A stretch of 64,000 bases of DNA, from positions 62,001-126,000 of the forward strand of contig NZ_JBHUIY010000002.1 in assembly GCF_042683125.1 (NCBI RefSeq). Direction: 5' to 3'. The notes under the pieces are model-generated. The model had not been told where the DNA came from and ran no database searches. It worked only from the letters and a program-made list of their open reading frames with translations. The position numbers were made by a program, and so were the translations under genes. Source of the stretch: Phaeospirillum tilakii (lineage in GTDB: Bacteria; Pseudomonadota; Alphaproteobacteria; Rhodospirillales; Magnetospirillaceae). Positions 36,532 to 44,973 of the stretch are shown in pieces. Every line of letters starts with the position of its first letter. Position 1 is the stretch's first letter.

Positions 36532-38078
36532 GCCGGCCGGTCACGGTCTATGTCCCGCGTGACGCCGCCGCTTTGTCGGTCGGGGCCGACCGGGTGGCGG
36601 CGGCGATCGAGGCCGAGGCGGCGGCGCGCCACCGGCCGGTGCGGCTGGTGCGCAACGGCAGCCGGGGCCTGCTGTGGCTGGAGCCGCTGGTCGAGGTCGC
36701 CACCCCGGCCGGCCGGGTCGCCTATGGTCCGGTCGGCCCCGAGGCGGTGCCGGCGCTGTTCGAGGCCGGCTTCCTCGACGGTGGCGCCCACCCGCTCGGC
36801 CACGGCCCGACCGAGGAGATCCTCTATCTCAAGCATCAGGAGCGGCTGACCTTCGCCCGCTGCGGGGTGATCGACCCGCTGTCGGTCGAGGATTACCAGG
36901 CCCATGGCGGCTTCGCCGGCCTGTCGCGCGCGCTGGGGATGAGCGCGGCCGAGATCGTCGCCGAAGTCACCGCCTCCGGCCTGCGCGGGCGGGGCGGCGC
37001 CGGTTTTCCCACCGGGATCAAGTGGGGCACCGTGCTGGCGGCGACCGCCGAGGAGAAATTCGTCTGCTGCAATGCCGACGAGGGCGACAGCGGCGCCTTC
37101 GCCGACCGGATGATCATCGAGGGCGACCCGTTCCTGCTGATCGAGGGGATGACCATCGCCGCGCTGGCGGTGGGGGCGCGCCAGGGCTACGTCTATCTGC
37201 GCTCGGAATATCCCCACGCCGCCGCCACCCTGGCCGAGGCGATCCGGCTGGCCTATCGCCAGGACTGGCTGGGCGAGGACATCCACGGCTCGGGCCGGGC
37301 GTTCCATCTCGATCTGCGGGTGGGGGCGGGCTCCTATGTCTGCGGCGAGGAAACCGCGATGCTGGAAAGCCTCGAGGGCAAGCGCGGCACGGTGCGGGCC
37401 AAGCCGCCGCTGCCGGCGATCAGCGGCCTGTTCGGCCGGCCGACGGTGATCAACAACGTCCTGACCCTGACCTCGGTGCCGGTGGTGCTGGCGCGCGGCG
37501 CCGCCTATTACCGCGATTTCGGCGCCGGCCGCTCGCACGGCACCCAGCCGTTCCAGCTCGCCGGCAACATCCGCCAGGGCGGGCTGGTCGAACTGGCGTT
37601 CGGGGTGTCGTTCCACGATCTGGTCTACCGCTTCGGCGGCGGTACCGCCTCGGGCCGGCCGCTGCGGGCGATCCAGGTCGGCGGGCCGCTCGGGGCCTAT
37701 CTGCCCGCCGACGGGCTCGACCTCGCCGCCGATTACGAGACCGTCGCCGCCGCCGGGGCGATGCTCGGCCATGGCGGCATCGTGGTGTTCGACGACACGG
37801 TGCGGATGGAGCGGATGGCCCGCTTCGCGATGCGGTTCTGCGCCGACGAATCCTGCGGCAAATGCACCCCCTGCCGGATTGGGTCGCAACGCGGGCTCGA
37901 ACTGCTCGACCGCATCGCCGCCGGCCAAGGCGGGGACGCGGATTTCGCCTTGCTGGAGGATCTGTGTGAGGTGATGAGCGAGGCCTCGCTGTGCGCGATG
38001 GGCGGGCTGGCCCCGCTGCCGGTCCGCAGCGCGCTGCGCCACTTCCCCGAGGATTTCGGCCGGGAGCGGCCGGCATGA
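36528..38078 (+). CDS. fdsB: NAD-dependent formate dehydrogenase beta subunit FdsB
   Basis: 516-residue NuoF-like NAD- and FMN-binding subunit. It has an N-terminal thioredoxin-like region, then GLRGRGGAGFPTGIKW (NADH-binding glycine-rich loop), CNADEGDSGAFADR and AGSYVCGEETAMLESLEG (FMN region), and the [4Fe-4S] motif ESCGKCTPCRIG near residue 445. The complex sends electrons from formate to NAD+. It overlaps fdsG and fdsA by four bases each. Confidence 0.96.
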   Translation: MSRPVTVYVPRDAAALSVGADRVAAAIEAEAAARHRPVRLVRNGSRGLLWLEPLVEVATPAGRVAYGPVGPEAVPALFEAGFLDGGAHPLGHGPTEEILYLKHQERLTFARCGVIDPLSVEDYQAHGGFAGLSRALGMSAAEIVAEVTASGLRGRGGAGFPTGIKWGTVLAATAEEKFVCCNADEGDSGAFADRMIIEGDPFLLIEGMTIAALAVGARQGYVYLRSEYPHAAATLAEAIRLAYRQDWLGEDIHGSGRAFHLDLRVGAGSYVCGEETAMLESLEGKRGTVRAKPPLPAISGLFGRPTVINNVLTLTSVPVVLARGAAYYRDFGAGRSHGTQPFQLAGNIRQGGLVELAFGVSFHDLVYRFGGGTASGRPLRAIQVGGPLGAYLPADGLDLAADYETVAAAGAMLGHGGIVVFDDTVRMERMARFAMRFCADESCGKCTPCRIGSQRGLELLDRIAAGQGGDADFALLEDLCEVMSEASLCAMGGLAPLPVRSALRHFPEDFGRERPA

Positions 38079-40846
38079 GCGGGCGCGATCTCGGCACCCC
38101 GGCGGTGGAGGGGACGGCGCCGGTCGGCCTGACCATCGACGGCCAGCCGGCGCGGGTGCCGGCCGGCACCTCGATCCTGCGCGCCGCCGCGACGATCGGG
38201 ATCGAGATTCCCCGCCTGTGCGCCACCGCATCGCTGGCCGCCCATGGCTCGTGCCGGCTGTGCATCGTCGAGATCGCCGGCCGGCGCGGCACCCCGGCCG
38301 CCTGCACCACCCCGGTCGAAGACGGAATGGTGGTGACCACCGACACCCCCCGGCTGGCGAAGATCCGGCGCGGGATCGTCGAGCTGTATCTGTCCGACCA
38401 TCCCGCCGACTGCCTGACTTGCGCCGCCAACGGCGCCTGCGACTTGCAGGCGGTGGCGGGGAAGGTTGGGCTGCGCAAGGTCCGCTATCCCGCCGGGGGG
38501 GCGACCCATCGCGCCGCCCCGGCCGAGGCCGCCACCCCCTATTTCGTCTACGACCCGGCCCGCTGCGTGGTCTGCGCCCGCTGCGTCCGCGCCTGCGCCG
38601 AGATCCAGGGCAATTTCGCCCTGACCATCGTCGGGCGCGGCTTTGCGTCGCGGATCCGGCCGGGGGCGGCCGAGGATTTCGTCGGTTCGGAATGCGTCGC
38701 CTGCGGCGCCTGCGTCCAGGCCTGCCCGACCGCCGCCCTGATCGAGACCAGCGTGGTCGCCCACGGCCAGCCGACCCATGCGGTCGAGACCACCTGCGCC
38801 TATTGCGGGGTGGGGTGCAGCCTGCGCGCCGAGATGCAGGGTGCGCAGGTGGTGCGGATGGTGCCGGTCGCCACCGGCGGGGCCAACCAGGGCCATGCCT
38901 GCGTCAAGGGCCGTTTCGCCTGGGGCTGGACCCGCCACCGCGACCGCGTCACCACCCCGATGATCCGCGAGCGCCGCACCGATCCGTGGCGCGCGGTCGG
39001 CTGGGACGAGGCGATCGCCTTCGCCGCCGAGCGCTTCCGCCGGATCCTGGCCGACCATGGCCCGCGCGCGGTCGGCGGCGTCACCTCGTCGCGCTGCACC
39101 AACGAGGAAATCTACGCGGTGCAGAAGCTGATCCGCGGCGGGTTCGGCACCAACAACATCGACACCTGCGCCCGGGTCTGCCACGCCCCCACCGGCTACG
39201 GCCTGCGGCAGGCGTTCGGCACCTCGGCCGGCACCCAGGATTTCCAGAGCGTCGATCAGGCCGACCTGATCCTGGTGATCGGGGCCAATCCCACCGACGG
39301 CCACCCGGTGTTCGGTGCCCGGCTGAAGCGGCGGGTGCGTCAGGGGGCGACCCTGGTGGTGATCGATCCGCGCCGGATCGATCTGGTCGGCGCGCCCCAT
39401 GCCCGCGCCCGGCTGCATCTGCAATTGCGCCCCGGCAGCAACGTGGCGATGCTCAACGCCCTGGCCCATGTCATCGTCACCGAGGGGCTGGTCGATCGCG
39501 CCTTCGTCGCCGCCCGCTGCGACCTCGAGTCCTTCGCCGCCTGGGAGGAATTCGTCGCCGATCCGGCCCAATCGCCCGAGGCGGTGGCCGAGATCACCGG
39601 GGTCGCCGCCGCCGAGGTGCGGGCGGCGGCGCGGCTCTACGCCACCGCCGGCAATGCCGCGATCTATTACGGCCTGGGCGTGACCGAGCATTCCCAGGGC
39701 TCGACCGCGGTGATGGCGATCGCCCATCTGGCGATGGCCACCGGCAATATCGGCCGGCCGGGAGTCGGGGTCAATCCGCTGCGCGGCCAGAACAACGTCC
39801 AGGGCTCGTGCGACATGGGCTCGTTCCCCAACGAGCTGCCCGGCTATCGTGACGTCGCCGATCCGGCGGTGCGGGCTTTGTTCGAGGCGGCGTGGGGGCG
39901 GACACTCGATCCCGAACCCGGGCTGCGCCTGCCGCAGATGCTCGACGCGGCGGTGGAAGGCCGCTTCAAGGCGCTGTTCGTCCATGGTGAGGACCTCGCC
40001 CAGAGCGATCCCAACACCCGCCACGTCGTCGCCGCGCTGGAGGCGCTCGACCTGCTGGTGGTGCAGGACCTGTTCCTCGGCGAGACCGCCGCCTACGCCC
40101 ACGTCTTCCTGCCCGGCACCTCGTTCCTGGAAAAGGACGGCACCTTCACCAACGCCGAGCGGCGGATCAACCGGGTCCGCCCGGCGCTGGCGCCGCGCAC
40201 CGGCCGGCATGAATGGCGGATCGCCGCCGACCTTGCCACCGCGCTCGGCTTCCCGATGGGCTGGGACGACGGCGCGGCGATCCTTGACGAGATCGCCCGT
40301 CTGACCCCGAGCTTCGCCGGGGTCAGCTTCGCCCGGCTCGACCGCGCCGGCAGCCTGCAATGGCCCTGCAACGATGCCGCCCCCGACGGCACCCCGATCC
40401 TGCATGTCGAAGGCTTCGTCCGGGGCAAGGGGCGCTTCGTCCCCACCCCGTTCGAACCGACCGCCGAGCAGGCCTCGCGCTTCTATCCGCTGATCCTGAC
40501 CACCGGGCGGGTCCTGGCCCAGTACAATGTCGGCGCCCAGACCCGCCGCACCGACAATCTCGTCTGGCATGGCGAGGACGTGCTCGAGATCCATCCCGAC
40601 GACGCCGCCGCGCGCGGCATCGCCGACGGCGAGCTCGTCACCCTGGCCAGCCGGATCGGCAGCACCACCCTGAGGGCGCGGCTCGGCGACCGGGTGCCGC
40701 CCGGGGTGGTCCACACCACCTTCCATCATCCGGTCGGCGGCGCCAACGTGGTGACCACCGACCGCGCCGACTGGGCCACCGGCTGCCCCGAATACAAGGT
40801 GACGGCGGTCGAGGTCAGCCGCGCGAACTTTCCGCCCCCAGGTTGA
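38075..40846 (+). CDS. fdsA: NAD-dependent formate dehydrogenase alpha subunit FdsA
   Basis: 923-residue molybdenum catalytic subunit. The N-terminus is a [2Fe-2S] ferredoxin domain (CATASLAAHGSCRLC), then a NuoG-like histidine/cysteine cluster (HPADCLTCAANGACDLQ), two [4Fe-4S] motifs (CVVCARCVRAC; CVACGACVQACP), and the FdhF-type part with CAYCGVGCSL. The molybdenum ligand is Cys in ARVCHAPTGYGL, followed by the catalytic His; selenocysteine is not used. Molybdopterin-contact segments such as GANPTDGHPV are present. Start is the ATGA overlap with fdsB. A separate FdsD subunit was not found downstream. Confidence 0.96.
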   Translation: MSGRDLGTPAVEGTAPVGLTIDGQPARVPAGTSILRAAATIGIEIPRLCATASLAAHGSCRLCIVEIAGRRGTPAACTTPVEDGMVVTTDTPRLAKIRRGIVELYLSDHPADCLTCAANGACDLQAVAGKVGLRKVRYPAGGATHRAAPAEAATPYFVYDPARCVVCARCVRACAEIQGNFALTIVGRGFASRIRPGAAEDFVGSECVACGACVQACPTAALIETSVVAHGQPTHAVETTCAYCGVGCSLRAEMQGAQVVRMVPVATGGANQGHACVKGRFAWGWTRHRDRVTTPMIRERRTDPWRAVGWDEAIAFAAERFRRILADHGPRAVGGVTSSRCTNEEIYAVQKLIRGGFGTNNIDTCARVCHAPTGYGLRQAFGTSAGTQDFQSVDQADLILVIGANPTDGHPVFGARLKRRVRQGATLVVIDPRRIDLVGAPHARARLHLQLRPGSNVAMLNALAHVIVTEGLVDRAFVAARCDLESFAAWEEFVADPAQSPEAVAEITGVAAAEVRAAARLYATAGNAAIYYGLGVTEHSQGSTAVMAIAHLAMATGNIGRPGVGVNPLRGQNNVQGSCDMGSFPNELPGYRDVADPAVRALFEAAWGRTLDPEPGLRLPQMLDAAVEGRFKALFVHGEDLAQSDPNTRHVVAALEALDLLVVQDLFLGETAAYAHVFLPGTSFLEKDGTFTNAERRINRVRPALAPRTGRHEWRIAADLATALGFPMGWDDGAAILDEIARLTPSFAGVSFARLDRAGSLQWPCNDAAPDGTPILHVEGFVRGKGRFVPTPFEPTAEQASRFYPLILTTGRVLAQYNVGAQTRRTDNLVWHGEDVLEIHPDDAAARGIADGELVTLASRIGSTTLRARLGDRVPPGVVHTTFHHPVGGANVVTTDRADWATGCPEYKVTAVEVSRANFPPPG

Positions 40847-40888
40847 GCTTTTCGGTCGCATCGGGCGGAGGGAAAGGCGTACAAGCCG

Positions 40889-40913
40889 CTCCCCGGGCGG
40901 ATCGCCCGGGGAG
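40889..40913 (+). terminator. Strong hairpin between fdsA and the OFA transporter
   Basis: CTCCCCGGGCG and CGCCCGGGGAG form a perfect 11 bp stem with a GAT loop, 42 bases after the fdsA stop. There is no following U-tract, so it may act as an RNA 3'-end stabiliser or partial terminator that lowers expression of the downstream genes. Confidence 0.5.
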
Positions 40914-40966
40914 TGGCGGCGACCGGCCGCCCGCAACGACCCCGTTCAGGGAGGATCCCCCCCACC

Positions 40967-42613
40967 ATGATTCACCTGTCCCCGACGGCGCCCGGCTTGC
41001 TGGCGCGCGAACGCACCATCGCCCCGCCCGGCTACCATCGCTGGCTGGTGCCGCCGGCCGCGCTGGCGGTCCATCTCTGCATCGGCATGGCCTATGGCTT
41101 CTCGGTGTTCTGGCTGCCGCTGTCGCATGCGGTCGGGATCACCCAGGCGGTGGCCTGCCCGCGCGAATACGGTCTGCTCGACGAGCTGTTCGCCACCGGC
41201 TGCGACTGGAAGATCTCGACGCTCGGCTGGATGTACACCCTGTTCTTCGTCTTCCTCGGCACCTCGGCGGCGCTGTGGGGCGGCTGGGTCGAACGGGTCG
41301 GGCCGCGCCGGACCGGGGTGGTGGCGGCCTGCTGCTGGTGCGGCGGGCTGCTGATCTCGGCGCTCGGGGTCTACCTCCACCAGATCTGGCTGCTGTGGCT
41401 GGGTTCGGGGGTGATCGGCGGGGTCGGGCTCGGGCTCGGCTACATTTCGCCGGTCTCGACCCTGATCAAATGGTTCCCCGACCGGCGCGGCATGGCCACC
41501 GGGATGGCGATCATGGGCTTCGGCGGCGGGGCGATGATCGGGGCGCCGCTGGCCGACCAGCTGATGAAATTCTACGCCACCCCGACCTCGGTCGGGGTGT
41601 GGGAAACCTTCGTCACCCTGGCGGTGGTCTATTTCGTGTTCATGATGGCCGGCGCCTTCGGCTACCGCGTCCCCGCCGCCAACTGGCGGCCCGAGGGCTG
41701 GGTTCCGCCCGCCGCCGCCGACAATGCGATGATCACCCAGGGGCACGTTCATCTCGACGTGGCGTGGCGCACCCCGCAATTCTGGCTGGTGTGGGCGGTG
41801 CTGTGCCTCAACGTCACCGCCGGCATCGGCATCCTCGGCATGGCTTCGCCGCTGTTGCAGGAAGTGTTCGGCGGCCGGCTGATCGGGCTCGATCTCGGCT
41901 TCGGCGAGCTGTCGCCGGCGCAGAAGGGCCAGATCGCGGCGGTGGCCGCCGGCTTTACCGGGCTGCTGTCGCTGTTCAACATCGGCGGCCGCTTCTTCTG
42001 GGCCTCGCTGTCCGACCGGATCGGGCGCAAGGCGACCTACGCCATCTTCTTCCTGCTCGGGCTGGTGCTGTACGCCTCGGTGCCGTGGGCGGCCGGAACC
42101 GGCCATCTCGCTCTGTTCGTCGCCATCTTCTGCGTGGTGCTGTCGATGTATGGCGGCGGCTTCGCGGCGGTGCCGGCCTATCTCGCCGACATGTTCGGCA
42201 CCCGGATGGTGGGGGCGATCCATGGACGGGTGCTGACCGCCTGGGCCACCGCCGGGGTGCTGGGGCCGGTGCTGGTCAATTACATCCGCGAATACCAGCT
42301 CGACCACGGCGTGCCCCGGGCCGAGGCCTATTCGGTGACGATGTACGTGCTGGCCGGGCTGCTGGCGCTCGGGCTGGGCTGCAACGCCCTGATCACCTCG
42401 GTGGCGAAGAAGCATCACATGAGCCCGGAGGAACTGGCCGAGGAGAAGAAGGGCGCCGACGACACCCACCAGCATTTCGTCGCCGATGTCGCCGCGCTGC
42501 GCCAGGAGGTCGGCCAGTCGTGGAAGGTGGCGCTGGCCTGGGCGGCGGTGTGGATCCCGATCGGCTGGGGGGTGTGGATGACCGCCCAGAAGGCGGTGCT
42601 GCTGTTCCGCTGA
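40967..42613 (+). CDS. OFA-family MFS transporter (oxalate/formate type)
   Basis: 548 residues, 12 or more membrane helices. OFA-family features are the N-terminal RWLVPPAALAVHLCIGMAYGFSVFWLPL, a DRRGMATGMAIMGFGGGAMIGAPL segment after helix 5, and SDRIGRKATY after helix 8. A long cytoplasmic part near the C-terminus (HHMSPEELAEEKKGADD) precedes a final helix. The place between fdsGBA and fdhD suggests that it imports formate, or exchanges it for another anion; this is inference. AGGGAGG precedes the ATG. The first membrane helices hold an extra loop with cysteines (VACPREYG, ATGCDWK). Confidence 0.87.
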   Translation: MIHLSPTAPGLLARERTIAPPGYHRWLVPPAALAVHLCIGMAYGFSVFWLPLSHAVGITQAVACPREYGLLDELFATGCDWKISTLGWMYTLFFVFLGTSAALWGGWVERVGPRRTGVVAACCWCGGLLISALGVYLHQIWLLWLGSGVIGGVGLGLGYISPVSTLIKWFPDRRGMATGMAIMGFGGGAMIGAPLADQLMKFYATPTSVGVWETFVTLAVVYFVFMMAGAFGYRVPAANWRPEGWVPPAAADNAMITQGHVHLDVAWRTPQFWLVWAVLCLNVTAGIGILGMASPLLQEVFGGRLIGLDLGFGELSPAQKGQIAAVAAGFTGLLSLFNIGGRFFWASLSDRIGRKATYAIFFLLGLVLYASVPWAAGTGHLALFVAIFCVVLSMYGGGFAAVPAYLADMFGTRMVGAIHGRVLTAWATAGVLGPVLVNYIREYQLDHGVPRAEAYSVTMYVLAGLLALGLGCNALITSVAKKHHMSPEELAEEKKGADDTHQHFVADVAALRQEVGQSWKVALAWAAVWIPIGWGVWMTAQKAVLLFR

Positions 42614-42638
42614 TCCCCCGTCCGCGTGGAGCCCGCCG

Positions 42639-43478
42639 ATGACCGTCCCCGCCGATCCCGATCCCGCCGCCGCCGAGGCCGGACCGCGCCTCGGCGGGGT
42701 GACGGCCGCCGGGCGGTGCCACCGGCCCGGCGCGCCGCCCGAACCGGTGGCGTGGCTGCTGCCCGAGGAGGCGCCGGTGGCGCTGGTCTACAACCGCCGC
42801 AGCTTCGCGGTGATGCTGGCCAGCCCGGCCGACCTCGAGGATTTCGCCCTCGGCTTCAGCCTGAGCGAGGGGGTGGTGGCCGCCTTGGACGAGATCGACG
42901 ATCTCGTGGTGCGGCGGCTCGACCAGGGGCTGGGGGTGGAGATGACCATCCCCGCCGCCCGTGCCGCCGCTTTGCTCGGCCGCCGCCGGGGGGTGGAGGG
43001 CAGTTCGGCCTGCGGCCTGTGCGGGATCGACGACCTCGCCGCCGTGCAACGGCCGCTGCCGGCGGTGGTGGCCCCGGCGGTGACGGCCGAGGCGATCCGC
43101 CGCGCCGGGGCCGGCTTCGCCGCGCATCAGCCGCTGCGGGCGCGGACCCATTCGGTCCATGGCGCGGCGTGGTGCGATCCGGCCGGGACGATCCTGCTGG
43201 CGCGCGAGGATGTCGGCCGCCACAACGCCCTCGACAAACTGATCGGCGCCGCCCGCCGCCAGGGCCTGCGCCTCGAGGACGGGTTCGCCCTGCTGTCGAG
43301 CCGCTGCGGGGTCGAACTGGTGCGCAAGGCGGCGCGGGTGGGCATCGGCCTGCTCGCGACCCTGTCGGCCCCGACCGGTCTCGCCGCGACGATGGCGGCG
43401 GCGGCCGGGCTCGACCTGGCGGTGCTGGGGCGTGACGGCGGGGTGACCCGGTTCGGGCGGCGGGGGGAGGGATGCTGA
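42639..43478 (+). CDS. fdhD: Formate dehydrogenase sulfurtransferase FdhD
   Basis: 279-residue protein that sulfurates the molybdenum cofactor of formate dehydrogenase (called FdsC in fds operons). The mobile loop CGLCG holds the two sulfur-transferring cysteines. Other family segments are YNRRSFAVMLASPADLEDFALGFSLSEG, REDVGRHNALDKLIG and SRCGVELVRKAARVG, read here in short pieces. It ends by overlapping moaA by seven bases, tying cofactor supply to the operon. Confidence 0.95.
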   Translation: MTVPADPDPAAAEAGPRLGGVTAAGRCHRPGAPPEPVAWLLPEEAPVALVYNRRSFAVMLASPADLEDFALGFSLSEGVVAALDEIDDLVVRRLDQGLGVEMTIPAARAAALLGRRRGVEGSSACGLCGIDDLAAVQRPLPAVVAPAVTAEAIRRAGAGFAAHQPLRARTHSVHGAAWCDPAGTILLAREDVGRHNALDKLIGAARRQGLRLEDGFALLSSRCGVELVRKAARVGIGLLATLSAPTGLAATMAAAAGLDLAVLGRDGGVTRFGRRGEGC

Positions 43479-44419
43479 TCGACCCGGCCGGGCGGCCGAT
43501 TTCCTATCTCCGTCTGTCGGTCACCGACCGCTGCGACCTGCGCTGCGTCTATTGCCTGGGCGGCGCGGTGCGGTTCGTGCCGCGCGCGCAGATCCTCAGC
43601 CTGGAGGAGATCGAGCGGGCCGCCGCCGCCCTGATCGGCCTCGGCATCCGCCGTCTGCGCCTGACCGGGGGCGAGCCGCTGCTGCGGCGCGGTCTGGTCG
43701 GGCTGGCCGGGCGGCTGGCGGCCCATCGCGGCGGCGGGCTCGACGAACTGACCCTGACCACCAACGGCACCCGGCTGGCGGAGCATGCGGCGGCGCTGGC
43801 GGCGGCCGGGGTGGGGCGGATCAATGTTTCGCTCGACGCGCTGTCGCCCGACTCCTACCGCCGCGTCACCGGCGGCGGCCGGGTCGCGCCGGTGCTGGAG
43901 GGGATCGCCGCCGCCCGCGCCGCCGGGCTGGCGGTGCGGGTCAACGCCTTGGCCCTGCGCGGCCTGATCGAGACCGAGATCGATTCCCTGCTGGCGTGGT
44001 GCGGCGGTCATGGCTGCGATCTGGCGGTGATCGAGCCGATGCCGTTCGGCGGCCCCGGCCTCGCCCCGGTGCCGTTGGCCGAGCTGCGCCGATCGCTGGA
44101 GCAACGCTGGACCCTGCGCCCCGATCCGTTCCGTTCCGCCGGCCCGGCCCGCTATGTCACGGTGGCCGAAACCGGCGGCCGGCTCGGCTTCATCGCCCCG
44201 ATCAGCCATGGTTTCTGCGCCGGCTGCAACCGGCTGCGGCTGACCGCCACCGGGGCGCTGTTCCCCTGTCTTGCCGCCGAGTCTTCGATCGATCTGCGCC
44301 CGGCCTTGCGCGAGGGCGGCGACCTGACCGCGACGATCCGCGCCGCGATCGCCGCCAAGCCGGCCGCCGCGCCGGGCTGGCCGGGATCGCGCCGCGCCCT
44401 CAACCTGACCGGCGGCTGA
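43472..44419 (+). CDS. moaA: GTP 3',8-cyclase MoaA
   Basis: 315-residue radical SAM enzyme for the first step of molybdopterin synthesis. The N-terminal cluster motif is CDLRCVYC. LTGGEPLLRRG and the arginine-rich TTNGTRLAEH follow. The second cluster is formed by CAGCNRLRLTATG plus the later FPCL cysteine. The C-terminal Gly-Gly (NLTGG) needed for activity is present. It is slightly shorter than E. coli MoaA (329). moaC follows after 89 bp that contain a repeat and a new ribosome site. Confidence 0.95.
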   Translation: MLIDPAGRPISYLRLSVTDRCDLRCVYCLGGAVRFVPRAQILSLEEIERAAAALIGLGIRRLRLTGGEPLLRRGLVGLAGRLAAHRGGGLDELTLTTNGTRLAEHAAALAAAGVGRINVSLDALSPDSYRRVTGGGRVAPVLEGIAAARAAGLAVRVNALALRGLIETEIDSLLAWCGGHGCDLAVIEPMPFGGPGLAPVPLAELRRSLEQRWTLRPDPFRSAGPARYVTVAETGGRLGFIAPISHGFCAGCNRLRLTATGALFPCLAAESSIDLRPALREGGDLTATIRAAIAAKPAAAPGWPGSRRALNLTGG

Positions 44420-44426
44420 TGGTTCG

Positions 44427-44495
44427 CGGGCTCTGCCCGCACCCGCCAGGGGCCGGGGGCCCTTGGATCCCATTGGTGCGGGCGGAGCCCGCGAA
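44427..44495. repeat. Palindromic repeat family 2, single copy between moaA and moaC
   Basis: It reads GCGGGCTCTGCCCGCACCCG, CCAGGGGCCGGGGGCCCTTGG, then ATCCCATTGG and GTGCGGGCGGAGCCCGC, so both arms are present with a short centre. It directly precedes the moaC ribosome site. Confidence 0.75.
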
Positions 44496-44508
44496 ACAGG
44501 AGGCCGTG

Positions 44509-44973
44509 ATGTCCGATTTGACTCATTTCGACCCGACCGGCGCGGCGGTGATGGTCGATGTCGGCGCCAAGCCGGCGACCCGGCGCGCGGCCACCGCCAC
44601 CGGCCGGGTGCGGATGGCGCCGGCCACCCTGGCCCTGATCGATGCCGGCGGGCTGGCCAAGGGTGACGTGCTGGGGGTGGCCCGCCTCGCCGGGATCATG
44701 GCGGCCAAGCGCACCGCCGAGCTGATCCCGCTGTGCCATCCGCTGCCCTTGACCAGCGTGCGGGTCGATCTCGCCTGCGATCCGGCCGCCTCGGTGGTCG
44801 AGATCACCGCCACCTGCGGGGTGACCGGCCCGACCGGGGTCGAAATGGAGGCGCTGACGGCGGTGTCGGTGGCGGCGCTGACCCTTTACGACATGTGCAA
44901 GGCGGTCGATCCGGCGATGGAGATCGAGGCGATCCGGCTGGTTGCCAAAAGCGGCGGCAAGAGCGGGCGATGA
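44509..44973 (+). CDS. moaC: Cyclic pyranopterin monophosphate synthase MoaC
   Basis: 154-residue enzyme working after MoaA. Conserved parts are FDPTGAAVMVDVGAKPATRR, AAKRTAELIPLCHPLPL, GVEMEALTAVSVAALTLYDMCKAVD and the C-terminal lysine-rich KSGGKSGR. ACAGGAGG stands before the ATG. The stop overlaps the mobA start (ATGA). Confidence 0.97.
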   Translation: MSDLTHFDPTGAAVMVDVGAKPATRRAATATGRVRMAPATLALIDAGGLAKGDVLGVARLAGIMAAKRTAELIPLCHPLPLTSVRVDLACDPAASVVEITATCGVTGPTGVEMEALTAVSVAALTLYDMCKAVDPAMEIEAIRLVAKSGGKSGR

